From Roseococcus sp. SDR (GTDB lineage: Bacteria; Pseudomonadota; Alphaproteobacteria; Acetobacterales; Acetobacteraceae): DNA of 64,000 nucleotides. Position 1 is the first letter of the stretch; each line of letters begins with the position of its first letter. Positions 39,395-48,472 of this stretch are shown piece by piece. Position numbers and translations under genes: made by a program. The stretch is from assembly GCF_019083995.1 (NCBI RefSeq), contig NZ_JAHRCU010000001.1:310001-374000 (forward strand), written 5' to 3'. The notes under the pieces are model-generated. The model had not been told where the DNA came from and ran no database searches. It saw only the letters and a program-made list of their open reading frames with translations.

Positions 39395-40137
39395 GGATCG
39401 ACATCACGCGCGACGGCGATATCCGCCGCGTCACGGTCGCGAATGACGCCAAGCTCAACACGCTGAACTCGGAGCTGCTGCTGCAGCTCGCCGCCGCCTT
39501 CGAGGTGGAGGACGATATCCGCGCCGTGGTGCTGGCGGGCGAGGGGCCGCGCGCCTTCATCGGCGGCGCGGATATCCGCGAGATGGGGGCCGTGGCGACG
39601 CCGGATCAAGGCCGCGCCTTCATCGAGCGCGTGCATGGGGCCTGCGCCGCCATCCGCGCCTGCCGCGTGCCGGTCATCGCGCGCATCCAGGGCTGGTGCC
39701 TGGGCGCAGGGCTCGAGATCGCCGCCGCCTGTGATCTGCGCATCGCCGCCGATGGGGCGAAATTCGGCATGCCGGAGGTGCGCGTCGGCATCCCCTCCGT
39801 GGTCGAGGCCGCGCTGCTGCCGGGGCTGATCGGCTGGGGCCGCACGCGGCGCCTGCTGCTGCTGGCCGAGACGCTGGATGCCGCGACCATGGAAGCCTGG
39901 GGCTTCCTGGAGCGCGTGGTGCCGATGGAGCGGCTCGACCCCGCGGTGGAGGAATGGATCGCCCTGCTGCGTGAGGCGGGGCCGGTCGCCATCGCCAACC
40001 AGAAGGCGCTGATCCGTGCCTGGGAGGATCTGCCGCTGAGCCAGGCCATCGCGGCCGGAATTCCGGCCTTCGCGAAATCCTGGGAGACGGCGGAGCCCCG
40101 CGCGATGATGGGGCACTTCCTCAACCGCCGGCGGTAA
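39391..40137 (+). CDS. Enoyl-CoA hydratase/isomerase family protein
   Basis: A 248-residue crotonase. Blocks are GPRAFIGGADIREM (about 51-64), IQGWCLGAGLEIAAACDLRIA (about 102-122) and FGMPEVRVGIPSVVEAALLP; the Glu in MPEV fits a catalytic position of true hydratases, while the second is replaced. GTG at 39391 overlaps the monooxygenase stop. It is the second crotonase in the cluster, on the opposite strand from the first, so two different hydration or ring-hydrolysis steps may be served. Confidence 0.87.
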   Translation: MRIDITRDGDIRRVTVANDAKLNTLNSELLLQLAAAFEVEDDIRAVVLAGEGPRAFIGGADIREMGAVATPDQGRAFIERVHGACAAIRACRVPVIARIQGWCLGAGLEIAAACDLRIAADGAKFGMPEVRVGIPSVVEAALLPGLIGWGRTRRLLLLAETLDAATMEAWGFLERVVPMERLDPAVEEWIALLREAGPVAIANQKALIRAWEDLPLSQAIAAGIPAFAKSWETAEPRAMMGHFLNRRR

Positions 40138-40174
40138 CTTCCCCGACCTTCGGCGCGAAAACCGGAGGCTCGCC

Positions 40175-40624
40175 ATGATGGCGACCGGAGAAACCGCGCC
40201 CATGCCCGAAGCTCGCCTGGCCATCGCCCTGCTCGTCCTGCGCCTCACGCTCGGCGTCTTCTTCCTGCAATGGGGGATCGAGAAATTCGTCGTCCCGGCG
40301 ACGACGCTCGCGATCTTCCGCAACTTCTACGGGATCGATTTCGGCAGCTGGGTGCCGCCCATCCTGGGTGTGGCGCAGGTGCTGATCGCGGTGGCGCTGC
40401 TGCTGGGCTTCCAGCCGCGCCTCACCTACGGAATCGTGCTGCTGCTGCATGGCGTGACGGTGATCGTCTCCATCCCGCGCATCCTCTCGCCGTGGAATCC
40501 GGTGAGCAACCACTTCTTCATCGCGGGCGTGCCGATCCTCGCTGCCTTCTTCGCGCTGTATCTGCTGCGCGACTGGGATCGCTACCGGATCGGCGGCGCC
40601 GGGAAGGTCAGCCCCGCAGCGTGA
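40175..40624 (+). CDS. DoxX-family membrane protein
   Basis: A 149-residue protein with four predicted membrane helices (LAIALLVLRLTLGVFFLQWG; VPPILGVAQVLIAVALLLGF; LTYGIVLLLHGVTVIVS; FFIAGVPILAAFFALYLL). This is the DoxX-like layout. GGAGG lies six bases before ATG 40175. Biochemical roles are poorly defined; members are linked to redox and quinone-related functions. It follows the hydratase by 37 bases and is probably the last gene of the rightward unit. Confidence 0.8.
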   Translation: MMATGETAPMPEARLAIALLVLRLTLGVFFLQWGIEKFVVPATTLAIFRNFYGIDFGSWVPPILGVAQVLIAVALLLGFQPRLTYGIVLLLHGVTVIVSIPRILSPWNPVSNHFFIAGVPILAAFFALYLLRDWDRYRIGGAGKVSPAA

Positions 40625-40627
40625 TCC

Positions 40628-40695
40628 GTGCGCTATCCGCGCAACATTCCAGGTGCGCTATCCGCGCAACATCCCAGGTGCGCTATCCGCGCAAC
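40628..40695. repeat. Tandem repeat, 25-bp unit, 2.7 copies, derived from a gene 3' end
   Basis: Units begin at 40628, 40653 and 40678, each starting GTGCGCTATCCGCGCAAC; the first two differ at one base. The last copy contains the stop codon and final codons of the leftward TPP-enzyme gene, so the other two are duplications of that end, including an in-register TAG. Each unit can fold as TGCGC-GGATA-GCGCA, giving three hairpins between convergent genes, which may act in transcript ending. Confidence 0.85.
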
Positions 40696-42299
40696 GCCTT
40701 GATCTGCGCCGGATAGCTGGAGGGGTCCGTCCGCACGTCGATCAGGCGCGGGCCGGGTTGCGCCATGGCTTCCGCCAGCGCGTCGTCGAGGCCGGACGCA
40801 TCTGCCACGCTCCAGGCGCGGCCGCCCATGCCGCGCATCACGGCGGCGAAATCGGCCATGGGCCAGTCGAGCGCGCCATCGGGCAGGTCCCGCGCGCCCT
40901 TCTTGATGTCGATGAGCGAGAGGGTCGCGTCATTGAACACCACCACCGTCAGGTTCACGCCCATGGCGGCGGCGGTGGCCAGTTCACCGATCGCCATGAG
41001 CAGCCCGCCATCGCCGGTGAAGGCGACCGCGCCACGGCCAGGGTCATGCCAGGCGGCGGCGATGGCGGCGGGCAGCGCATAGCCCATGGTGGCGAGGCCA
41101 TTGGAGATCAGCAGGTCACCCGGCCGTTCTGCCTGCCAGAAGGTGGTGGCGGGGAACATGTGGGCGCCGGCATCCACGCTGACACGCGGGTCCACGCCCA
41201 GGCGGCGGCAGGCATCCTGCGTCACGCGCACGATGTCGGACGGCGCCATGCCGCGATTGCCGCCGGGCGCGTTCTCCAGCGCCGCGAGCCAGGCGGTGCG
41301 CAGCGCGGCCACGCGGCCCTCGGGCCAGGGGCGGCGCGGCGCATCCTCGGCGAGCGCGGCGGCCGCCACCTCCCAGGCGCCGATCAGCGCCAGCTCCGGC
41401 TTGCGGTATTCCATCTCCCGCGCGCAGCAGGCGAGGTCGAGGATCGGCACCCCATAACGCCAGGGCTGGCCGATGAACTCCACCGGGTCGGCGCCCAGGA
41501 GCAGGATGAGGTCGGCCTCGCGCAGCAGCGGCGCCTCCGCCTCGCCGCCGGTGAAGACGCCGCCGAAGAGCGGGTGGCTGTCGGGCAGCACGCCCTTGGC
41601 CTTGTAGGTGACGAGGCCGGGGCAGCCCAGCGCCTCGACCAGGCGCCGCGTGGCGGCGGCGCGTGCGGGCGCGGTCGCTTCCAGGCCGATGATGAGCGCG
41701 GGGCGCTGCGCGGCCTCCAGCAGGCGCCGCGCCTCGGCGATGGCGCCGGGCGAGGGGGCCTCCAGCACGGGCGGGTTGAAGGGCGCGGCGGGGGCGGCCG
41801 GTGCGCGCGCGGCGTCGCCCGCCAGTTCCAGATAGCCAGGGCCACGCGGGGCGGAGAGGGCGGCCTCCAGCACGCGCGCGGCCTCGGTCGCGCCCAGGCC
41901 GCGGGCGCGCGTGACGGGCGCCATCATCGCCGCCTGGTCGAAGAGCTGATGCGTGACATAGCGGCTCTCCCGCGCCGCGAAGCCATCCGCCACCAGGATC
42001 ACCGGCGCGCGCTCCAGGCTCGCATTGGCCATGCCGTTGGCCGCGTTGGAAACGCCGGGGCCGCGCGTCGTCAGCAGGCCGACGGGCTTGTGGGTGAGCT
42101 CGGCGAGCGCGGAGGCCATGATGCCCGCGCCATTCTCCGTGCGCGCGAGCAGGAAGGGAATGCCGCGCGCCTTGGCCGCGGCGATGAGATCGAGGCTGGA
42201 GCCGCCGCCCGGCACGCCGAAGATCGCCGGCATGCCGGCGGCGGCGAAGCTTGCCAGCATGGCCTCGGCGCCGGTGGTGAGCTGCGGCTGGTCGTTCAT
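40683..42299 (-). CDS. Thiamine pyrophosphate-dependent enzyme, acetolactate synthase-like
   Basis: A 538-residue TPP enzyme. Catalytic Glu55 is in LARTENGAGI, followed by a central domain (about 190-320) and the TPP/Mg motif FTGDGGLLMAIGEL with NDATLSLI. It belongs to the ALS-like decarboxylase/carboligase family, and no small regulatory subunit is near. GGGAGA lies five bases before ATG 42299. The 3' end is the source of the 25-bp tandem repeat. It shares domain layout with the TPP enzyme at 20.3 kb but is clearly a different paralogue. Substrate unknown. Confidence 0.86.
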   Translation of the reverse strand: MNDQPQLTTGAEAMLASFAAAGMPAIFGVPGGGSSLDLIAAAKARGIPFLLARTENGAGIMASALAELTHKPVGLLTTRGPGVSNAANGMANASLERAPVILVADGFAARESRYVTHQLFDQAAMMAPVTRARGLGATEAARVLEAALSAPRGPGYLELAGDAARAPAAPAAPFNPPVLEAPSPGAIAEARRLLEAAQRPALIIGLEATAPARAAATRRLVEALGCPGLVTYKAKGVLPDSHPLFGGVFTGGEAEAPLLREADLILLLGADPVEFIGQPWRYGVPILDLACCAREMEYRKPELALIGAWEVAAAALAEDAPRRPWPEGRVAALRTAWLAALENAPGGNRGMAPSDIVRVTQDACRRLGVDPRVSVDAGAHMFPATTFWQAERPGDLLISNGLATMGYALPAAIAAAWHDPGRGAVAFTGDGGLLMAIGELATAAAMGVNLTVVVFNDATLSLIDIKKGARDLPDGALDWPMADFAAVMRGMGGRAWSVADASGLDDALAEAMAQPGPRLIDVRTDPSSYPAQIKALRG

Positions 42300-42462
42300 C
42301 GGATTCTCCCTCGGCCACGCAGCATAGGCGCTGCGCCCCGCGCGCCAAGCTGCCCGCGCCTTGGGCAAAGCCGGGCCGGCCGATGCGCATTCCACGCTGG
42401 GCTGGCTTGTGCAGGGCGCCGGGCTGCGGCAAAGCTCATGCAGTCTACCGGGATTGATGTGC

Positions 42463-43923
42463 ATGACGAGCCAAGCCTTCGATGAGATGGGGAAGGGCGC
42501 CTCCCTCCACCCCGCCTATGCGGCCATCGCCGATTGGCTCCGCGAGACGCCGGCCGCCGACCTCGCCGCCAAGCGGGCCGAGGCGGAGGTGCTGTTCCGC
42601 CGCGTCGGCATCACCTTCGCCGTCTATGGCGAGGGCGGCGACCCGGAGCGCCTCATCCCCTTCGACATCATCCCCCGCATCCTGGCGCGTGCGGAATGGC
42701 AGACGCTCTCGGCCGGCCTCACGCAGCGCGTGCGCGCGCTGAACGCCTTCCTGGCCGATATCTACGGCAAGCAGGAGATCATCCGCGCCGGCCGCATCCC
42801 GGCCCACCTGATCGAGGGCAATGAGCAGTTCCGGCCCGAGATGCAGGGCTTCCTGCCGCCCGGCGGGATCTACACGCATATCGCGGGCATCGACCTGGTG
42901 CGCACCGGACCGGACCAGTTCTACGTGCTGGAGGACAATGCGCGCACGCCGTCCGGCGTCTCCTATATGCTGGAGAACCGCGAGGCGATGCTGCGGCTGT
43001 TCCCGCGCCTGATGGCGCGGCACCGCATCGCGCCCGTGAACCGCTACCCGGAGGATCTGCTCGCGACGCTGAAGGCGGCCGCGCCGGAGCGCGCGGGGCC
43101 GGACCCGACGGTGGTGATCCTCACACCGGGCAGCTTCAACAGCGCCTATTACGAGCATTGCTTCCTGGCCGATGAGATGGGCGTGGAGGTGCTGGAAGGC
43201 CCGGACCTCTTCGTCGAGGATGACATCGTCTACATGCGCACCACGGCGGGTGCCAAGCGCGTGGATGTGATCTATCGCCGCATCGATGACGACTATCTGG
43301 ACCCCAAGGCCTTCCGGCCGGACAGCATGCTGGGCGTGCCGGGCCTGATCGCCGCCTATCGCGCCGGCAATGTCGCGCTCTGCAACGCGCCGGGCTGCGG
43401 CATCGCCGATGACAAGGCGATCTACCCCTATGTGCCCGCCATGATCCGCTTCTATCTGGGCGAGGAGCCGCGCCTGGCCAATGTGCCGACCCTGCTCTGC
43501 GAGCGTGAGGAGGACCGCCGCGAGGTCCTGGCCAATCTGGACAAGCTGGTGGTGAAGCTCGCCCAGGGCTCGGGCGGCTACGGCATGCTGATCGGCCCCC
43601 ACGCGACGCAGGCCGAGCGCGACGACTTCGCGGCCCGCATCCGCGCCAAGCCGCAGGACTACATCGCGCAGCCCACGCTGGCGCTCTCCACCGTGCCGAC
43701 GCTGGTGGAGCAGGGCATCGCGCCGCGCCATGTGGATTTGCGCCCCTTCGTGCTGAGCACCAAGGATGCGGTGCGCATCGTGCCGGGCGGGCTGACGCGC
43801 GTGGCGCTTCGCGAGGGATCGCTGGTGGTGAATTCCAGCCAGGGCGGCGGCACGAAGGACACCTGGGTGCTGGAGGCCGATCCCATACCCAGCACCGCGC
43901 ATGGGGGTGCCGCCGCATGCTGA
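42463..43923 (+). CDS. Circularly permuted ATP-grasp protein (Anbu-operon type)
   Basis: A 486-residue ATP-grasp enzyme of the circularly permuted type 2 family, predicted to form amide or peptide-like bonds. Visible blocks are GVSYMLENREAM, DEMGVEVLEGPDL, IADDKAIYPYVPAMI, LVVKLAQGSGGYGMLIGP and the C-terminal NSSQGGGTKDTWVLE. ATG at 42463 gives MTSQAFDEMGKG; two codons earlier lies another ATG. The upstream 163-base gap (42300-42462) shows no clear regulatory motif. It overlaps the alpha-E gene by seven bases and is conserved with alpha-E and Anbu in many bacteria. Confidence 0.9.
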   Translation: MTSQAFDEMGKGASLHPAYAAIADWLRETPAADLAAKRAEAEVLFRRVGITFAVYGEGGDPERLIPFDIIPRILARAEWQTLSAGLTQRVRALNAFLADIYGKQEIIRAGRIPAHLIEGNEQFRPEMQGFLPPGGIYTHIAGIDLVRTGPDQFYVLEDNARTPSGVSYMLENREAMLRLFPRLMARHRIAPVNRYPEDLLATLKAAAPERAGPDPTVVILTPGSFNSAYYEHCFLADEMGVEVLEGPDLFVEDDIVYMRTTAGAKRVDVIYRRIDDDYLDPKAFRPDSMLGVPGLIAAYRAGNVALCNAPGCGIADDKAIYPYVPAMIRFYLGEEPRLANVPTLLCEREEDRREVLANLDKLVVKLAQGSGGYGMLIGPHATQAERDDFAARIRAKPQDYIAQPTLALSTVPTLVEQGIAPRHVDLRPFVLSTKDAVRIVPGGLTRVALREGSLVVNSSQGGGTKDTWVLEADPIPSTAHGGAAAC

Positions 43924-44855
43924 GCCGCACCGCCGACAGCCTGTTCTGGCTGGGCCGCTATACCGAGCGCGCCGCCAATGTGGCGCGCGGGCTTTCCGTC
44001 GCCTCGCGCATGGCGGGGCTCACGGCCGAACTCAACCATGAGGGCGATGAGTGGCGCGCGCTTCTCGTCGCCGCCGGCTGCGAGCCGGGCTTCTTCCAGA
44101 AGCACCAGGAGATCACCGAGGAAGCCGTGATCGACTTCCTGGTGCGCGACCCGGACAACCCCTCGGGCATCATTCCCTGCTTCGCCGCCGCGCGGCACAA
44201 TGCCCGCACGGTGCGCACCGCGCTGACCGTGGACATGTGGAGTGCCATGTCCGACAGCTGGAACCATCTGCGGCGCATCGGCCCCGCGGATTTCCAGGGC
44301 GAGAAGCTGCCGGGCTTCCTCGAATGGGTGCGCGAGCGCGTGCTGCTGTTCAACGGTGCGGCGATGGACACCATGCTGCGCGGCGAGGCCTGGCTCTTCG
44401 TCCAGCTCGGCACCGCGCTGGAGCGCGCGGACAACACGGCCCGCCTGCTCGATGTGAAGCATGAGGTGCTGGAGAGCGAGGCCGAGACCACCGTCGCCCA
44501 TGGGCAGTGGCAGGCGGTGCTGCAATCCTTCTCCGCGCTGCGCGCCTACCACTGGGTCTTCCGCGATCGCATCACGCCCGCGCGCATCGCGGAGCTGATG
44601 ATCCTGCGCCCCGAGCTGCCGCGCAGCCTGATCGCCAGCTACAACCGCGTCTGCGAGGTGCTGGAGCTGATCGCAGCCGAGCAGGATGGCCGGCGGGGCG
44701 AGCCGCACCGCCTGGCGGAGGAGCTGCGCACGCAGCTGCGCACCGGCCGCATCGAGGACATCATGGAGGCGGGGCTGCATGAATACCTCACCGCCATGAT
44801 CATCAACACGGCGGAGCTGGGCGAGGCGGTCCAGGCCTTCTACATCCGCGCCTGA
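43917..44855 (+). CDS. Alpha-E domain protein
   Basis: A 312-residue all-helical protein beginning LSRTADSLFWLGRYTERAANVARG, the typical signature of the alpha-E family (formerly DUF403). It is predicted to partner the ATP-grasp enzyme in making or processing a peptide-like modification. The exact reaction is unknown. It overlaps the ATP-grasp gene and lies 38 bases before the Anbu gene. In most clusters a transglutaminase-like gene stands at or near this point; none is present here. Confidence 0.9.
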   Translation: MLSRTADSLFWLGRYTERAANVARGLSVASRMAGLTAELNHEGDEWRALLVAAGCEPGFFQKHQEITEEAVIDFLVRDPDNPSGIIPCFAAARHNARTVRTALTVDMWSAMSDSWNHLRRIGPADFQGEKLPGFLEWVRERVLLFNGAAMDTMLRGEAWLFVQLGTALERADNTARLLDVKHEVLESEAETTVAHGQWQAVLQSFSALRAYHWVFRDRITPARIAELMILRPELPRSLIASYNRVCEVLELIAAEQDGRRGEPHRLAEELRTQLRTGRIEDIMEAGLHEYLTAMIINTAELGEAVQAFYIRA

Positions 44856-44893
44856 TCGGGCATTCTCCGCGCGCTGCAACGGAGGGCGCGGGA

Positions 44894-45628
44894 ATGACCT
44901 ATTGCGTGGGGCTGTGCGTGAATGAGGGCCTCGTCATGCTCTCGGACACGCGCACCAATGCGGGCCTCGACAACATTTCGACCTTCTCGAAGATGTTCGT
45001 GGTCGAGCAGCCGGGCGAACGCGCCCTGGTCATGATGACGGCGGGCAACCTCGCCATCACCCAGGCCGTGGTGAACCACCTGCAGGCGGGCGTCTGGCAC
45101 AATGGCGCGCAGCTGCGCCTGACCGACGTGCCGGACATGGTGAGCGCCGCGCAGCTCGTGGGGGCCGCGGTGCGCCTGGTGCAGCAGCAGGATGGCGCGG
45201 CGCTGGGCGCGCAGGGCCTCGGCTTCGATTGCAGCCTGCTGCTGGGCGGCCAGATCGCGGGCGGGCCGCCGCGCCTCTTCCTCATCTACTCGGCGGGCAA
45301 TTTCATCGAGGCGACGGAGGACACGCCCTTCCTCCAGATCGGCGAGCACAAATACGGCAAGCCCATCCTGGACCGCGTGCTGACGCCCGAGACCTCGCTC
45401 GTCATGGGCGTGGCGCTCACGCTGATCAGCATGGACAGCACGCTGCGCTCCAACCTCTCGGTCGGCATGCCGCTCGACATCGCGGTGATCCGCACAGGCG
45501 AATGCAGCGTCGCCTCGCGCCGGCGCTTCACCGAGGATGACCCCTATTACCAGACCATCCGCAATGGCTGGTCGCAGGCGCTGCGGGATGCATATCTGGC
45601 GCTGCCGCGGCCGGACTTCATTCCCTGA
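44894..45628 (+). CDS. Anbu, proteasome-type N-terminal-nucleophile hydrolase
   Basis: A 244-residue bacterial homologue of proteasome beta subunits/HslV, known as Anbu or BPH. After Met removal, Thr1 of TYCVGLCV would be the nucleophile, with Asp17 (SDTRTNAG) and a Lys at about 32 (STFSKMF) as supporting residues. GGAGG precedes the ATG. No ATPase partner is nearby, as usual for Anbu. Its likely substrate or activator relates to the product of the ATP-grasp/alpha-E pair. Confidence 0.9.
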   Translation: MTYCVGLCVNEGLVMLSDTRTNAGLDNISTFSKMFVVEQPGERALVMMTAGNLAITQAVVNHLQAGVWHNGAQLRLTDVPDMVSAAQLVGAAVRLVQQQDGAALGAQGLGFDCSLLLGGQIAGGPPRLFLIYSAGNFIEATEDTPFLQIGEHKYGKPILDRVLTPETSLVMGVALTLISMDSTLRSNLSVGMPLDIAVIRTGECSVASRRRFTEDDPYYQTIRNGWSQALRDAYLALPRPDFIP

Positions 45629-45700
45629 AGGTCCAGGACCCCTGATCGGCGGCCGCCGCCGGCGGCCGAGGCCGCGAATTGCGGCCCGCGGCCTGTGCCG

Positions 45701-45738
45701 CGAAGCCAAGCGCGCGGAGCGCGCGCCCGGCGTTTGAG
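45701..45738 (+). repeat. Dispersed hairpin repeat, family 1, copy A
   Basis: CGAAGCCAAGCGCGCGGAGC followed by GCGCGCCCGGCGTTTGAGG matches the copies at 57.5 and 58.5 kb. The core forms CGCGCG-GAG-CGCGCG. It lies in the 118-base gap between the convergent ends of the Anbu gene and the molybdenum hydroxylase. That gap also has GGCCGCC/GGCGGCC and GGCCGC/GCGGCC hairpins just upstream, usable as a shared transcript end. Confidence 0.6.
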
Positions 45739-45746
45739 GGCATGGA

Positions 45747-47894
45747 TCAGCTCAGGTCCTGGCCAGCCAGCGGCAATTGCCGGATGCGCTTGCCCGTCGC
45801 CGCGAAGATCGCGTTGCAGACGGCGGGTGCGAGCGGCGGCACGCCGGGCTCGCCCACGCCGCCCAGCGCTTGGCCGCTGCGGATGATGTGCGTCTCCACC
45901 ACCGGCGCCTCGCTGATGCGGGCGATGCGGTAGCTGTCGAAATTGCGCTGCTCGGCGCGGCCCTGCTTCAGCGTCACCGCCTCATGCTTCATGGCCGAGA
46001 GCGCCCAGACCACGCTGCCCTGCATCTGCGCGGCCACCGTGTCCGGGTTGATCACATCGCCGCAATCATAGGCGACGGTCACCTTGTGGACGGTGAGTTC
46101 GCCGCGCGTGATGGAGATTTCCGCGACCTCGGCGCAGAGGCTGCCATAGGCCTCCATATAGGCGATGCCGCGATAGCGCCCGGGCGGCAGCGGCGTGCCC
46201 CAGCCGCCCTTCTCGGCGGCGAGGTTCAGCACCGCCAGCGCGCGCGCGTCATGCGCCAGCAATTCGCGGCGCAGCGTGAGCGGGTCCTTGTTCGCGGCGG
46301 CGGCGACCTCATCGAGGAAGCTCTCGACGAAGAAGCCGTATTGCGAGGAGCCGACCGAGCGCCAGAGCCAGACCTTGGGCGGCAGGTCCACGCGCGCATA
46401 TTCGGCGCGGAAGGCACCGAAGCGGTAGCGCGTGTCCGTCACGCTCTGCAGCGCGAAGGGGTCCACGAAATTCGGGTTGCGGAAGAGCCAGGGGCGATAG
46501 TCATACATGACCGAGCCGCCGGCGCCGCGGATGTTGAAGCCGGTGACGCGGCCCGAGGCATCGAGGGCCGCCTCCATCTTCGCCGCGAAGGCCGGGCGGT
46601 AATAGCCTTGGGCGAATTCATCGCCGCGCGACCAGATCAGCTGCACGGGCCGGCCCAGCGCGCGCGCCGCATGCGCGGCCTGGGCGGCCACTTCCACATG
46701 CAGGCGCCGGCCGAAGCCGCCGCCGGCATAGGTCGTGTGCATCGTCACGTTCGCGGGCGGGATGTTCAGCGCGGCCGCCACGTCCCGCACGCACCAATCC
46801 TGGTGCTGGGTGGGCGCCCAGATCTCCGCGCGGTCCCCGGTGATGCGGATGGTCGCGTTCTCCGTCTCCATCGGCGCATGGGCCAGATACGGCACTTCGT
46901 AGGTCGCGCTCACCACGCGGGCGGCGGCGGCGCGGGTCGCTTCCCAATCGCCGTCATTGCGCGGGCGCTGCGCCTGGGGCTGGTCCAGCGCGGCGCGCAG
47001 CCGGGCGGAGACGGCGGCGGAATCCATGCCGTCATGCGGCGTGGCCTTCCAGCGCACCACCAGCGCCTCGGCGCCGCGCATGGCGGCCCAGGTGTTGGTG
47101 GCGGCGACGGCGAGGCCACGCGGGATGGGCACCACCTGCACCACGCCCGGGATGGCGAGGGCGGGGGCGGCGTCGAAGCTTTCCAGTTCCGCGCCGAAGA
47201 CCTCGGGCAGACGGGCTACGGCGAAGAGCATGCCGGGCAGGCGCACATCCACGCCATAGGTGGCGGCACCCCGCGTCTTGGCCGGGATGTCGGCGCGCGG
47301 CGCGTTGTGGCCGCTGATGCGGCGCTCGCTGGCCGGCTTCATCGCGGGCATTTCAGGGAGCGGCAGGCGGGCGGCGGCTTCGGCCAACTCGCCGAAACCG
47401 AGCGAGCGGTTGCTCGCGGCGTGCACCACGCGGCCATCGGCGACGGTCAGGCTATCGGCCGGGACGGAAAGGCGCTCGGCGGCCGCCTGGACCAGGACGG
47501 TGCGGGCGGCGGCAGCTCCCCGGCGCAGGCGGGGCGCCCATTGCCGGATGCCGAAGGAGGCGCCGGTGTACATCTCATTCACGCCGGCCAGGCGCAGCGC
47601 GGGCTCGGGCTGGCCGACGGTGACGGTCACCGCCTCCAGCGCGCAGCCCAGCTCATCGGCCACGATCTGCGCATGGGCGGTGTGGGTGCCCTGGCCCAAT
47701 TCGCTGGTGGTGGTGAAGAGCGTCACGCGGCCATCGGCGCCGATGCGCAGGAAGCCGCTCAGCGTGCCATTGGCGCCGCTGCCCGCGATGGTCGGCGGCG
47801 GGGGCGCGGCCGGCGCCTGGGCCATGGCGGCATCGGCCATGAGGGGGACAAGAAGGGCGGATTGCAGAAGGGCGCGGCGGTCGAGCATGGTCAT
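45747..47894 (-). CDS. Molybdopterin-binding hydroxylase large subunit, periplasmic (IorB/aldehyde oxidase type)
   Basis: The molybdenum-cofactor subunit of a xanthine-oxidase-family enzyme, 715 residues. An N-terminal export signal is present (DRRALLQSALLVPL, twin-Arg, cleavage near AMAQA). Family motifs are LGQGTHTAHAQIVADELG, YAGGGFGRRLHVEV, VDLPPKVWLWRSVGSSQ and the catalytic Glu in LGGVGEPGVPPLAPA. It overlaps the 2Fe-2S subunit gene by four bases. No FAD subunit is present, as in isoquinoline-oxidoreductase-like enzymes that pass electrons to cytochromes. Substrate unknown, probably an aldehyde or N-heterocycle. Confidence 0.88.
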   Translation of the reverse strand: MTMLDRRALLQSALLVPLMADAAMAQAPAAPPPPTIAGSGANGTLSGFLRIGADGRVTLFTTTSELGQGTHTAHAQIVADELGCALEAVTVTVGQPEPALRLAGVNEMYTGASFGIRQWAPRLRRGAAAARTVLVQAAAERLSVPADSLTVADGRVVHAASNRSLGFGELAEAAARLPLPEMPAMKPASERRISGHNAPRADIPAKTRGAATYGVDVRLPGMLFAVARLPEVFGAELESFDAAPALAIPGVVQVVPIPRGLAVAATNTWAAMRGAEALVVRWKATPHDGMDSAAVSARLRAALDQPQAQRPRNDGDWEATRAAAARVVSATYEVPYLAHAPMETENATIRITGDRAEIWAPTQHQDWCVRDVAAALNIPPANVTMHTTYAGGGFGRRLHVEVAAQAAHAARALGRPVQLIWSRGDEFAQGYYRPAFAAKMEAALDASGRVTGFNIRGAGGSVMYDYRPWLFRNPNFVDPFALQSVTDTRYRFGAFRAEYARVDLPPKVWLWRSVGSSQYGFFVESFLDEVAAAANKDPLTLRRELLAHDARALAVLNLAAEKGGWGTPLPPGRYRGIAYMEAYGSLCAEVAEISITRGELTVHKVTVAYDCGDVINPDTVAAQMQGSVVWALSAMKHEAVTLKQGRAEQRNFDSYRIARISEAPVVETHIIRSGQALGGVGEPGVPPLAPAVCNAIFAATGKRIRQLPLAGQDLS

Positions 47895-48346
47895 CACCCC
47901 TGGGCCGCCGCCTGATGCACCGCGGCGCGGATGCGCTGATAGGTGCCGCAGCGGCAGATATGGCCCTCCAGCGCGGCGTCGATCTGCGCATCGGTGGGGC
48001 GCGGCGTCTCGCGCAGCAGGGCGGCGGCGGCCATGATCTGGCCGGACTGGCAATAGCCGCATTGCGGCACCTGGGCCGCAATCCAGGCGAGCTGGACCGG
48101 GTGGCGCCCTTCGGGGTGCAGGCCTTCGATGGTGGTGACGCTCTTGCCGACCGCATCGGCGAGCGTGGTCTGGCAGGCGCGGGCGGGCTGGCCATCCAGA
48201 TGCACGGTGCAGGCGCCGCATTGCGCGATGCCGCAGCCATATTTCGTGCCGGTGAGGTTCAGGATGTCGCGCAACGCCCAGAGGAGCGGCATGTCGGGCG
48301 CGGCGTCGAGGCGGCGCGCCTGCCCATTGATGGTCAGCTCGATCAT
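47894..48346 (-). CDS. (2Fe-2S)-binding subunit of a molybdenum hydroxylase
   Basis: A 150-residue small subunit with both clusters: plant-ferredoxin type [15 protein letters not shown] plus the Cys of ARACQTT, and the helical-domain cluster [11 protein letters not shown] with [14 protein letters not shown] at 48346 is preceded by GGGAGAACG. It is coupled to the large subunit gene. It transfers electrons from the molybdenum centre to an external acceptor. The twin-arginine signal on the partner would carry the pair across the membrane by piggyback. Confidence 0.92.
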   Translation of the reverse strand: MIELTINGQARRLDAAPDMPLLWALRDILNLTGTKYGCGIAQCGACTVHLDGQPARACQTTLADAVGKSVTTIEGLHPEGRHPVQLAWIAAQVPQCGYCQSGQIMAAAALLRETPRPTDAQIDAALEGHICRCGTYQRIRAAVHQAAAQG

Positions 48347-48472
48347 CACGTTCTCCCTGGATGGCCGTTTGATTGCCTTGCCGAAATCTATGCAGGGGAG
48401 CGGGAGCCACTGCAAGTCCCACTTGCGGGGTCGGTCATCGCGGGCGATGTAGCGGGCAAGGAGAACACGTCC

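Noticed and set aside
40628-40695. Possible CRISPR array
   Set aside because: Repeats are directly adjacent with no spacers and derive from a gene end.
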